DNA from: ZC4RG29 sp032907565
GTDB taxonomy: Bacteria; Bacteroidota; Bacteroidia; Cytophagales; Cyclobacteriaceae
Direction: 5' to 3'
NCBI GenBank assembly: GCA_032907565.1
Contig: JAJJPK010000168.1
Location: forward strand, 24,094-88,093
DNA length: 64,000 bases
Under the pieces are notes generated by a model. The model saw only the letters and a program-made list of their open reading frames with translations, had not been told where the DNA came from and did not search any database. Of the stretch, positions 53,993 to 61,855 are shown one piece after another (the stretch's first letter is position 1; each line of letters begins with the position of its first letter). A program made the position numbers and the translations under genes.

Positions 53993-54085
53993 AGGGTGGC
54001 ACACATGTAATGTTGGGGCAGGGATATCAAAATAACTCTGGCACAATTTTTCGTACTTTATCCTAACAATCCCCTTCATCGAATT

Positions 54086-54643
54086 ATGAAAGTATCTTTT
54101 AACACGTGGATGCTGTTCGCATGGGCGGGCGTCATCGCATTGGCATCGTGTACTTCCAGCACGCTGGGAACAAAGGTCAGGGAACCGTTCCGCGGCTCGG
54201 CCTATGAGTCGAATAACAGGTTCTTCCGCGCAACGGGTAAGGGCGTAAGCAGCCAGGACAACATCGCTCGTGGCAAGGCCGACATTGAAGCGAAGTCGCA
54301 GCTGGCTGGACAGGTCAACACAACGATGAAACAGGTAGCCGATCAGTATCTTGCCCAGACGGAAAATGCGGAAGCCGCCGACGTTGCCGATAAATTTCAA
54401 AGTCTCGTACGTCAGGTCATGAATACCGAGATTGCCGACTTACGCAAGATCGGAGAGCAGAAATACTACAACGAGAAGACCCGTGAATACACGGTTTTCA
54501 TTGCCTACGAGATCAAGAAGAACGCCATGCTGCGGTTCATGAAAAAGCAGGCAAAGACCGACAAGACCGTCAACGAACGGCAGCGCGCACTGATTGAGAA
54601 GATTATCGACGAAGAACTGGAGAAGCTGGACGACGAAGAGTAG
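54086..54643 (+). CDS. LPP20-like lipoprotein
   Basis: 185 residues: lipoprotein signal with lipobox ALASC (C22), then an alpha/beta LPP20-type domain (NRFFRATGKGVSSQDNIARG, AKSQLAGQVNTTMKQVAD, REYTVFIAYEIKKNAMLRF) and a charged helical tail ending in EELEKLDDEE. Members are outer-membrane-associated lipoproteins of unknown role. A double hairpin begins right at its stop codon. Confidence 0.83.
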   Translation: MKVSFNTWMLFAWAGVIALASCTSSTLGTKVREPFRGSAYESNNRFFRATGKGVSSQDNIARGKADIEAKSQLAGQVNTTMKQVADQYLAQTENAEAADVADKFQSLVRQVMNTEIADLRKIGEQKYYNEKTREYTVFIAYEIKKNAMLRFMKKQAKTDKTVNERQRALIEKIIDEELEKLDDEE

Positions 54644-54689
54644 ATGCAGAGATGCAGTGGTGCCTGCGTCTGCAACAGTATCTGCGTCT
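54642..54689 (+). repeat. nested inverted repeats at the 3' end of the lipoprotein gene
   Basis: AGATGCAG occurs twice (54642-54649, 54650-54657) and CTGCGTCT twice (54664-54671, 54682-54689). The inner pair folds around a six-base loop and the outer pair encloses it, each with one T-G mismatch (a U-G pair in RNA). It overlaps the TAG stop. There is no T tract. It could protect the 3' end, or be a mobile repeat remnant. Confidence 0.5.
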
Positions 54690-54714
54690 AATCACGTTTG
54701 GTCAATGACTGATT

Positions 54715-55587
<873 letters not shown>

Positions 55588-55683
55588 GACCTGATCTTTA
55601 GGATGGAATACTCAGAAACCTTTTTGTTTGAAGGTATCAAATTAACAGGAAAAGGGGAAATGCAAATCGTGTCCCTGAAACAG

Positions 55684-55738
55684 TGTAGAGACGCACGGCG
55701 GTGCGTCTCCTTTACACCCCGCGTCTCCATTACACCCG
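55684..55738. repeat. inverted repeat plus tandem 18-base repeat, REP/MITE-like
   Basis: A perfect 9-base inverted repeat, GAGACGCAC (55688-55696) and GTGCGTCTC (55701-55709), has a GGCG loop. It runs into two adjacent 18-base copies that differ at two positions: GCGTCTCCTTTACACCCC (55703-55720) and GCGTCTCCATTACACCCG (55721-55738). The block sits 6 bases before the kinase gene. Its form suggests a dispersed palindromic element rather than an operator. Confidence 0.6.
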
Positions 55739-55744
55739 TTTACA

Positions 55745-56404
55745 ATGTTTTTCCATAAGTTTGGTCCGGTGAAACGAAACCTCAGGCACGTAGCAATTTC
55801 CGGGAATATCGGCTCCGGTAAAACGGAACTCACGTCCCTATTGGCAAAGCATTATGGATGGACGCCTTTGTACGAGTCAGTCGATAAGAATCCCTATTTG
55901 CGCGACTTCTACTATGATATGGCACGCTGGGCGTTCCACCTCCAGGTCTACTTCCTCAATACACGCTTCCGGCAAGTCCGGCAGATCCAGGAAAGCGACA
56001 ATACGGTCGTTCAGGATAGAACCATCTACGAGGATGCCCATATTTTCGCGAACAACCTGCATAGCACGGGTTTGTTAAGCGAGCGCGATTACGCCAGTTA
56101 CCTCGACCTGTATCATTCGATGATTGGTATGACACCTCCGCCAGACTTACTGATCTACCTGAAGGCAGACATTCCCAAACTTGTGGCCAACATCCAGAAG
56201 CGAGGGCGGGATTTTGAGAGCGCGATGAGCCTGGAGTATCTCACCAACCTGAACAGGCACTACGAGGAGTGGATTGCGTCGTACGACCTGGGAAAAGTGC
56301 TCACGATCGATGTGAACGACCTGGATTTTGTAGAGCGGGTTGAAGACTTCGGTGTAGTCGCCGGCAGGATTGACCTGGAACTCTACAACCTGTTTAACCA
56401 GTAA
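55745..56404 (+). CDS. deoxynucleoside kinase
   Basis: 219 residues of the dCK/dGK-type kinase family in the salvage pathway. The P-loop is ISGNIGSGKTELTSLL (20-27 core), with FLNTRFRQVRQIQ in the substrate region, the DRTIYEDAHIF motif (catalytic acidic-Arg element) and the LID-type arginines in QKRGRDFESAM. Transfers ATP phosphate to a deoxynucleoside; the preferred base is not readable. The repeat block lies immediately upstream, and the TauE/SafE gene follows after about 45 bases. Confidence 0.93.
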   Translation: MFFHKFGPVKRNLRHVAISGNIGSGKTELTSLLAKHYGWTPLYESVDKNPYLRDFYYDMARWAFHLQVYFLNTRFRQVRQIQESDNTVVQDRTIYEDAHIFANNLHSTGLLSERDYASYLDLYHSMIGMTPPPDLLIYLKADIPKLVANIQKRGRDFESAMSLEYLTNLNRHYEEWIASYDLGKVLTIDVNDLDFVERVEDFGVVAGRIDLELYNLFNQ

Positions 56405-56449
56405 GGGTAGAAATTTTATTTGTACTTTCCCGGGCTAAACTCCGCCCCT

Positions 56450-57204
56450 TTGCTGCTGTTTACCATCTTTTCTTACGACTTCACGCCGCAGGGATTTGCG
56501 TTTCTGCTTCTCGTAGGCTTGTTAGTAGGAATGGCCAAGACGGGCGTGCATGGCGCAGGCATGATGGCCGTACCGCTCCTCGCCGCGGTATTTGGCGGAC
56601 ATGCATCTGCGGGGTTGTTGCTGCCCATGCTCGTTATGGCTGACGTGATGGGCGTAGTCTACTACCACAGACATGCGTCCTGGAAGCACTTACGTCGGCT
56701 CTTTCCCTGGGCGGCAGTAGGGGTACTGCTAGGCACAGTCTTCGGCAACTACGTCAACGACGAAACCTTCAGGATGGTCATGGCCGGAATCATTGTGGTG
56801 AGTATCGGCATCATGCTGTGGCTGGAGCGCGGTCATAAGCAAGCGGTTCCGGACTCCCCCTGGTTTGGACGGGTGACAGGCGTTGCGGGTGGATTCACTT
56901 CGATGGTAGGCAATCTTGCCGGGTCGGTGATGGCCGTCTACCTGCTGTCCATGCGTTTGCCGAAGAACGAATACATTGGAACGACTGCATGGTTCTTCAT
57001 GGTGGTGAACTGGTTCAAGGTGCCGTTCCACGTTTTCTCCTGACCATTACGCTTAATTCCTTTCTGCTCGACGTGCTGATGCTTCCGGCCATCGGCATCG
57101 GTGCGTGGCTTGGTATCATCATCGTTCGTCAGATCCCTGAACACGTGTATCGGTGGTTTGTGATCGTGATGACGCTGGTAGCCGCGACGTTTATGCTTAT
57201 CTAG
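56450..57204 (+). pseudogene. TauE/SafE (TSUP) permease with a frameshift
   Basis: Two frames together make one TSUP sulfonate/anion permease. The first part, from about 56450 (TTG; 56420 is an alternative), runs through GMAKTGVHGAGMMAVPLLAAV, the second TSUP half TGVAGGFTSMVGNLAGSV and WFFMVVNWFKVPFHVFS, where it stops at TGA 57041-57043. The shifted frame carries on as TITLNSFLLDVLMLPAIGIG and a last helix VYRWFVIVMTLVAATFMLI to TAG at 57202-57204. The junction TTCTCCTGACC would read F-S-W-T-I-T if one G were restored, so one base is missing. Real decay or an assembly error. Confidence 0.85.
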
Positions 57205-57205
57205 A

Positions 57206-57237
57206 GTGTTGGAGTGTTGAAGTGTTGGAGTGCTGAT
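57206..57237 (+). repeat. tandem 8-base repeat (four units)
   Basis: Four near-identical octamers GTGTTGGA, GTGTTGAA, GTGTTGGA, GTGCTGAT begin two bases after the permease stop. They open a 220-base gene-free gap that also holds a bookended 11-base repeat. Confidence 0.6.
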
Positions 57238-57395
57238 GTTAGTGTAGCTTTGACGTTTGGGGGTAAGCAGAACAGTTTAGTGTTTTTCGGCGTACGTTTT
57301 TTTCTTTCACCGCAAGGGCGTGAAGTCGCAAAGGGTGCCAAGGGTGTAGGTACTTTAGTCGTAAGAAGTCAATAACTAAGGGAATCACCCGGTCT

Positions 57396-57417
57396 CTGAG
57401 CTTGTCCTGAGCTTGTC
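57396..57417 (+). repeat. direct 11-base repeat before the deaminase gene
   Basis: CTGAGCTTGTC occurs twice back to back (57396-57406, 57407-57417), followed by GAAGG. This family of GAGCTTGTCGAAGG sequences is a common dispersed intergenic motif in Bacteroidota, from memory. It lies just past the end of the minus-strand PLP-enzyme gene. Confidence 0.5.
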
Positions 57418-57424
57418 GAAGGAA

Positions 57425-58318
57425 TCACCGGCCAATCATGCCCCGCCAACCTTGGAGTCCCCCGGTATGCACCACCAGGATGGTAGACCCACGCGAAAAG
57501 TATCCTTTTCCTACAAGATCAAACACCCCAAACATCATCTTGCTCGTATACACCGGGTCAAGAAGGAAATCATGTTGACGATGAAAGGCATCGGTGAATG
57601 ATCGTAGTGTGTCGTCCACCTTTGCAAATCCTCCGAATTGATAATCGTTAATGAGACGCCAGGGGCTGGGTGTAGTACATCCCGTCAGTTGTATAAGCTC
57701 AGTGATTTTTGTTGGGAGTGACGAGTCCTTGGATGCAGCGAAACCGATAATCGTAGCGCGGCCTCCTGCTGCCGCAAGGCCGGCAAGTGTACCGCCGGTG
57801 CCAACGGGAAGACAAAGGAAGTCGTGCTGCATCTCATTCAACATCGCGCCAAATTCCTGCACTCCGTGCAGCGCGTGAATGTTGCTGCCGCCTTCCGGAA
57901 TGATGAACGCATCGGGCCACTTCTCTTGGAGCGTCTCAAGGAAATCCGCTTGCGTCCGCTCCCTGTATTTTGAGCGTGTCATGTAGTGCAGGGTCATCCC
58001 CCACGCTACCGCTGAGGACAATGTTGGATTGAGCGGCAGATGTTCTTCACCGCGGATGATGCCAATGCTTTTCATGCGCAACGCCGCCGCGGCTGCGGCT
58101 GTGGCGTAGATGTGATTCGAATAGGCGCCTCCAAACGTGAGCAACGTTGTCCTTTTCGCCTCAAGCGCAGCCTCCAGATTGTATTTCAGTTTCCACCACT
58201 TGTTGCCAGAAACCGTGATATGGTTCAGCTCCTCCCGCTTTATCAGAATGCGGACCCCGGCGCGCTCTGCGACCGGATCTTTTAATTCCTGTACGGGTGT
58301 CGGTTCGTACGGCAACAT
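57425..58318 (-). CDS. D-cysteine desulfhydrase / ACC deaminase-like PLP enzyme
   Basis: 297 residues of the fold-type II PLP family. The lysine-containing segment SGNKWWKLKYNLEAA (K near residue 40) forms the Schiff base, and GGAYSNHIYATAAAAAAL, PVGTGGTLAGLAAAG and VHTGGLQGWRGM follow. Either D-cysteine desulfhydrase or 1-aminocyclopropane-1-carboxylate deaminase is possible; sequence alone does not separate them. Divergent from the radical SAM gene. Confidence 0.88.
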   Translation of the reverse strand: MLPYEPTPVQELKDPVAERAGVRILIKREELNHITVSGNKWWKLKYNLEAALEAKRTTLLTFGGAYSNHIYATAAAAAALRMKSIGIIRGEEHLPLNPTLSSAVAWGMTLHYMTRSKYRERTQADFLETLQEKWPDAFIIPEGGSNIHALHGVQEFGAMLNEMQHDFLCLPVGTGGTLAGLAAAGGRATIIGFAASKDSSLPTKITELIQLTGCTTPSPWRLINDYQFGGFAKVDDTLRSFTDAFHRQHDFLLDPVYTSKMMFGVFDLVGKGYFSRGSTILVVHTGGLQGWRGMIGR

Positions 58319-58401
58319 CTTCTGACAACCTGTGACAAAGCAAGGTATTTGGATTTCCCTGCATTACAAACGCAGCGTACCTTGCTTCAAAAAGGAGGCG
58401 T

Positions 58402-59457
58402 ATGGAAAAGCAGGGGTATTTCAGGGGTCGGGGGTCGCAATTGCGGACCGCCAACAAATTTCTTAAGAACGAGTATGTAAGCGAGCACGTAGAAGGGCTC
58501 GACGAACCGCTGTTATCGGCACCCACTACACAGGTGTTCTATGAGCAGCCATCCACGGTAGTGAATAAGGTGAATAGTCCGGACCTGAGTCTGATGTACT
58601 CACTGAATCCTTATCAGGGCTGTGAGCACGGTTGCATCTATTGTTATGCGCGCAATACACACGAGTACTGGGGCTTTAGTGCGGGCCTGGACTTTGAGAG
58701 CAAGATCATCGTCAAGCAAAATGCGCCGCAGCTGCTGGAGAAATTTATTCTTCATCCCAGCTGGAATGCGGTCCCGATCATGTTGTCGGGGAATACGGAC
58801 TGCTATCAACCCCTGGAGCGGAAGCTTCGGATTACGCGTGCACTGCTAGAAGTGTTCGCCCGTTATCGACATCCGGTGGCCATGATCACAAAGAACAGCC
58901 TTGTGCTACGCGACCTCGACATCCTTAAAGATCTCGCCCGCGATCAGCTTGTGCAGGTATATATTTCCATTACAACGCTGGATGAAAAGCTGCGATCGGT
59001 AATGGAGCCGAGGACCGCTAGCGCTGCGCGCAGACTCGCGACGATCGAAGCGCTTTCCACGGCAGGCGTGCCTGTAGGCGTGATGAACGCGCCCATAATA
59101 CCTGGCTTAAATCATCATGAGATTCCGGACGTGTTGCGCGCCGCAGCGGAACATGGCGCACTGGCTGCCGGGATGACCGTCGTCAGGCTCAATGGATCCA
59201 TTGGGAAGATCTTCGAAGACTGGTTACGGAAGAACTTTCCAGATCGTTTTAACAAGGTCTGGAATCAGATCTGTGCGCTGCATGATGGACAGGTCAACGA
59301 CTCGAACTTCGGACGGAGGATGACCGGAGAAGGACGTTTCGCGGAAGCGATCCATCAGCTCTTCCGGGTGGCAAAGAAAAAGCATTTTCGCGGCCGAAGC
59401 CTTCCGCCAATCGACCTGACGAAGTTCAGGAAAGGAGGAACACTTACGCTCTTCTGA
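58402..59457 (+). CDS. PA0069-type radical SAM protein
   Basis: 351 residues. The [4Fe-4S] cluster cysteines are C74, C78 and C81 in YQGCEHGCIYCYARNTHE, which fits the CxxxCxxC rule of radical SAM enzymes. Further family segments are MLSGNTDCYQPLERKLRITR and APIIPGLNHHEIPDVL. It belongs to the PA0069 family, which is widespread and without an established reaction. It abuts the arylamine N-acetyltransferase gene tail-to-tail. Confidence 0.9.
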   Translation: MEKQGYFRGRGSQLRTANKFLKNEYVSEHVEGLDEPLLSAPTTQVFYEQPSTVVNKVNSPDLSLMYSLNPYQGCEHGCIYCYARNTHEYWGFSAGLDFESKIIVKQNAPQLLEKFILHPSWNAVPIMLSGNTDCYQPLERKLRITRALLEVFARYRHPVAMITKNSLVLRDLDILKDLARDQLVQVYISITTLDEKLRSVMEPRTASAARRLATIEALSTAGVPVGVMNAPIIPGLNHHEIPDVLRAAAEHGALAAGMTVVRLNGSIGKIFEDWLRKNFPDRFNKVWNQICALHDGQVNDSNFGRRMTGEGRFAEAIHQLFRVAKKKHFRGRSLPPIDLTKFRKGGTLTLF

Positions 59458-60321
59458 TTACGATGAGGCGGCAGCGCTGAGAATTCGTTCAAACGCTTCG
59501 ACGCGGCCGGGCGCGTCCGGTACCTCGATGTCAAAGACATCGTTTAGCAGTTGCTCGAGTTGTTCGATGCGGGTGATCATTCTCTTTTCTGTTTCACCCT
59601 CCAGGTGATGAACCGAATACTCTGCGTTTCGCAACGTGTGACGGACACCATCGTCAACCCGGGCGGCAACTATTCCGGTGACGAAGTGTGATTCAGGATT
59701 GTTCGACAGATACCAATTTGAAACCTGATAATCGATGGGATGCTCTTCCGTGAGGCTGAAGCAGTACAATGCTTTCCACTCGCCGCGTATCTGTGCCTCC
59801 ATTCGGTAGTCGCCGCCGTGATCAACCAGCCGAAAGCGTTCGTGCGTCGTCTCCTGTTCAGCTCCTTTCGTCAGCAACAGCGGTCGCGTCAGTGTCATCC
59901 CGCCGAAGCCCACATCCGCAATGTACTGTTCGGGGCCGACGTCAACCAACAGGAGCATGTGACTCCTCGGCGTGATAGTCTCGATAGGCCTGTTCCAGAG
60001 GACGCGCGCCGCAAGTCCCCGTACGGAAAATCCTACGGATTCAAGAACCGCCTTTAGCAGGAGATTGTGCTCAAAACAATATCCGCCTCGGCGTTGTAAC
60101 AACAATTTATTCGAAAGTGATTCCAAATCCAGGTTGACCGGAATACGAAGCAGCGGATTCAGGTTCTCGAAGGGAATGTGTTTCGGGTGGAGGCTGTGTA
60201 TGCGATCCAGCGTTTTCAGGCTCGGAGTCCTGTCGCCGGAATAATGAATTCTGGCGAAATATGCCTCAACGTCCACGCCTCCCAGGGCCGCATCGTTCTG
60301 CGGTGCAGTTGTCGTTGCCAT
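59458..60321 (-). CDS. arylamine N-acetyltransferase
   Basis: Transfers acetyl from acetyl-CoA to arylamines or arylhydrazines. 287 residues from the ATG at 60321. The cysteine-histidine-aspartate triad is complete: C82 in RRGGYCFEHN, H121 in PRSHMLLLVDV and D136 in YIADVGFGGMTLTRPL. Physiological substrate unknown. A TTG at 60330 could add three residues. It follows the M20 peptidase gene on the same strand, 96 bases away. Confidence 0.93.
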   Translation of the reverse strand: MATTTAPQNDAALGGVDVEAYFARIHYSGDRTPSLKTLDRIHSLHPKHIPFENLNPLLRIPVNLDLESLSNKLLLQRRGGYCFEHNLLLKAVLESVGFSVRGLAARVLWNRPIETITPRSHMLLLVDVGPEQYIADVGFGGMTLTRPLLLTKGAEQETTHERFRLVDHGGDYRMEAQIRGEWKALYCFSLTEEHPIDYQVSNWYLSNNPESHFVTGIVAARVDDGVRHTLRNAEYSVHHLEGETEKRMITRIEQLEQLLNDVFDIEVPDAPGRVEAFERILSAAASS

Positions 60322-60417
60322 GAATACCAAAGTTGGGTTAATGCGTCAAACGTTGCGAACACGCCCGGGGATACGGTGTGAACCGGAACTTTTTTCAGCG
60401 TCCAGAAAATTTGCGTG

Positions 60418-61776
60418 CTATTCAGCGAAATGCTGATGGAACGCAACGATCGTCTCGATGCCCATTCTAAAGTTCTTCAATCCGAAGTGCTCATTCGGCG
60501 AGTGAATCGCGTCGCTGTCCAGCCCGAAGCCCATAAGCACCGTATCAAGATTCAGTTCTTTTTTGAACAGGGCCACGATCGGAATGCTTCCGCCATCGCG
60601 GGTAGGGATCGGCCGTTTTCCCCATACAGTTTCGAACGCCTTCGCCGCCGCGGCGAAGGCCTTGCTATCGCTGGGTGTTACAGCGGGCTCTCCGCCATGG
60701 TGGGCAATGACATTGACGCGTACCGATTTGGGCGCAATGGCCTTTATGTGCCGGATGAACAACTCCGAGATCTCGTCGCTCGACTGGTTGGGCACAAGAC
60801 GCATGGATATCTTGGCGTGCGCCTTAGACGGCAAAACGGTCTTGGCGCCTTCACCCGTATAGCCGCCCCATATCCCGTTAACATCCAGGGTCGGACGAAT
60901 TCCAGTGCGTTCAAGGGTGGTGAAGCCTTCTTCACCCCAAATTTCGCCGATCTGCAGATCGCGCTTATACGCCTCCAAATCGAAGGGCGCGCGGTTAAGG
61001 GCCTCCCGTTCCGCGGCGGTCAGTTCCACCACCTTATCGTAAAACCCGGGAATGGTAACGCGGCCCTTGTCGTCATGAAGGGATGCGATCATCCGGCAAA
61101 GGACGTTGATCGGGTTGGCCACTGCACCGCCGTAGACCCCGGAATGCAGATCGCGATTAGGGCCCGTAACCTCGACTTCCATATAGCTGAGACCCCTGAG
61201 GCCTACCGTAATGGAGGGGTGATCCAGCGAGATCATCGCCGTGTCGGAAATCAGGATGATATCAGCCTTCAGTTTCTCTTTGTTATCGCGTACAAACGAC
61301 GCCAGGTTTTCGGAGCCGACTTCCTCTTCCCCTTCTACCATGAATTTGATGTTGCACGTAAGCCGGTTTAGCGCATTCATGGTCTCGAATGCCTTGACGT
61401 GCATGTATACCTGACCCTTGTCATCACATGCGCCGCGGGCGAATATTTTCCCGTCCCGTACGACCGGCTCAAACGGCGGAGACTCCCACAACTCCAGCGG
61501 GTCGGCCGGCTGAACATCGTAATGTCCGTAGACGAGAATAGTGGGCGCTGACGGGTCAACGCGTTTCTCTGCAAACACAATGGGATGTCCACCCGTCTCG
61601 CACAGCTCTACGTTATCGACACCTATCTCCAGGAACTTTGCCTTCAGGAACTCAGCAGCCTTGCGGACGTCTTGTTTATGCCTGCTGTCCGCGCTCACGG
61701 ACGGAATCCGTAGCCATTCGAAAAGTTCTTCCTGGAACCGCTCAAGGTTGGAGTCGATATATTCCTTTACCATCAT
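60418..61776 (-). CDS. M20-family dipeptidase
   Basis: 452 residues of a two-zinc peptidase. Metal ligands are visible in LVYGHYDVQPAD (H, D), GACDDKGQVYMH (D), the EGEEEVGSENL pair of glutamates and IHSPNEHFGLKN (last H). The dimerisation domain contains RDLHSGVYGGAVANPINVL. No signal peptide, so probably cytoplasmic peptide turnover. The next gene on the minus strand is the arylamine N-acetyltransferase. Confidence 0.94.
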   Translation of the reverse strand: MMVKEYIDSNLERFQEELFEWLRIPSVSADSRHKQDVRKAAEFLKAKFLEIGVDNVELCETGGHPIVFAEKRVDPSAPTILVYGHYDVQPADPLELWESPPFEPVVRDGKIFARGACDDKGQVYMHVKAFETMNALNRLTCNIKFMVEGEEEVGSENLASFVRDNKEKLKADIILISDTAMISLDHPSITVGLRGLSYMEVEVTGPNRDLHSGVYGGAVANPINVLCRMIASLHDDKGRVTIPGFYDKVVELTAAEREALNRAPFDLEAYKRDLQIGEIWGEEGFTTLERTGIRPTLDVNGIWGGYTGEGAKTVLPSKAHAKISMRLVPNQSSDEISELFIRHIKAIAPKSVRVNVIAHHGGEPAVTPSDSKAFAAAAKAFETVWGKRPIPTRDGGSIPIVALFKKELNLDTVLMGFGLDSDAIHSPNEHFGLKNFRMGIETIVAFHQHFAE

Positions 61777-61855
61777 AATCGCATTTTGATGGCAAAATAC
61801 TCGTAATGGGAACCGCAGGCAACGAGAATCGCCTAAAGCTGAAGGCTAGGAAGGT

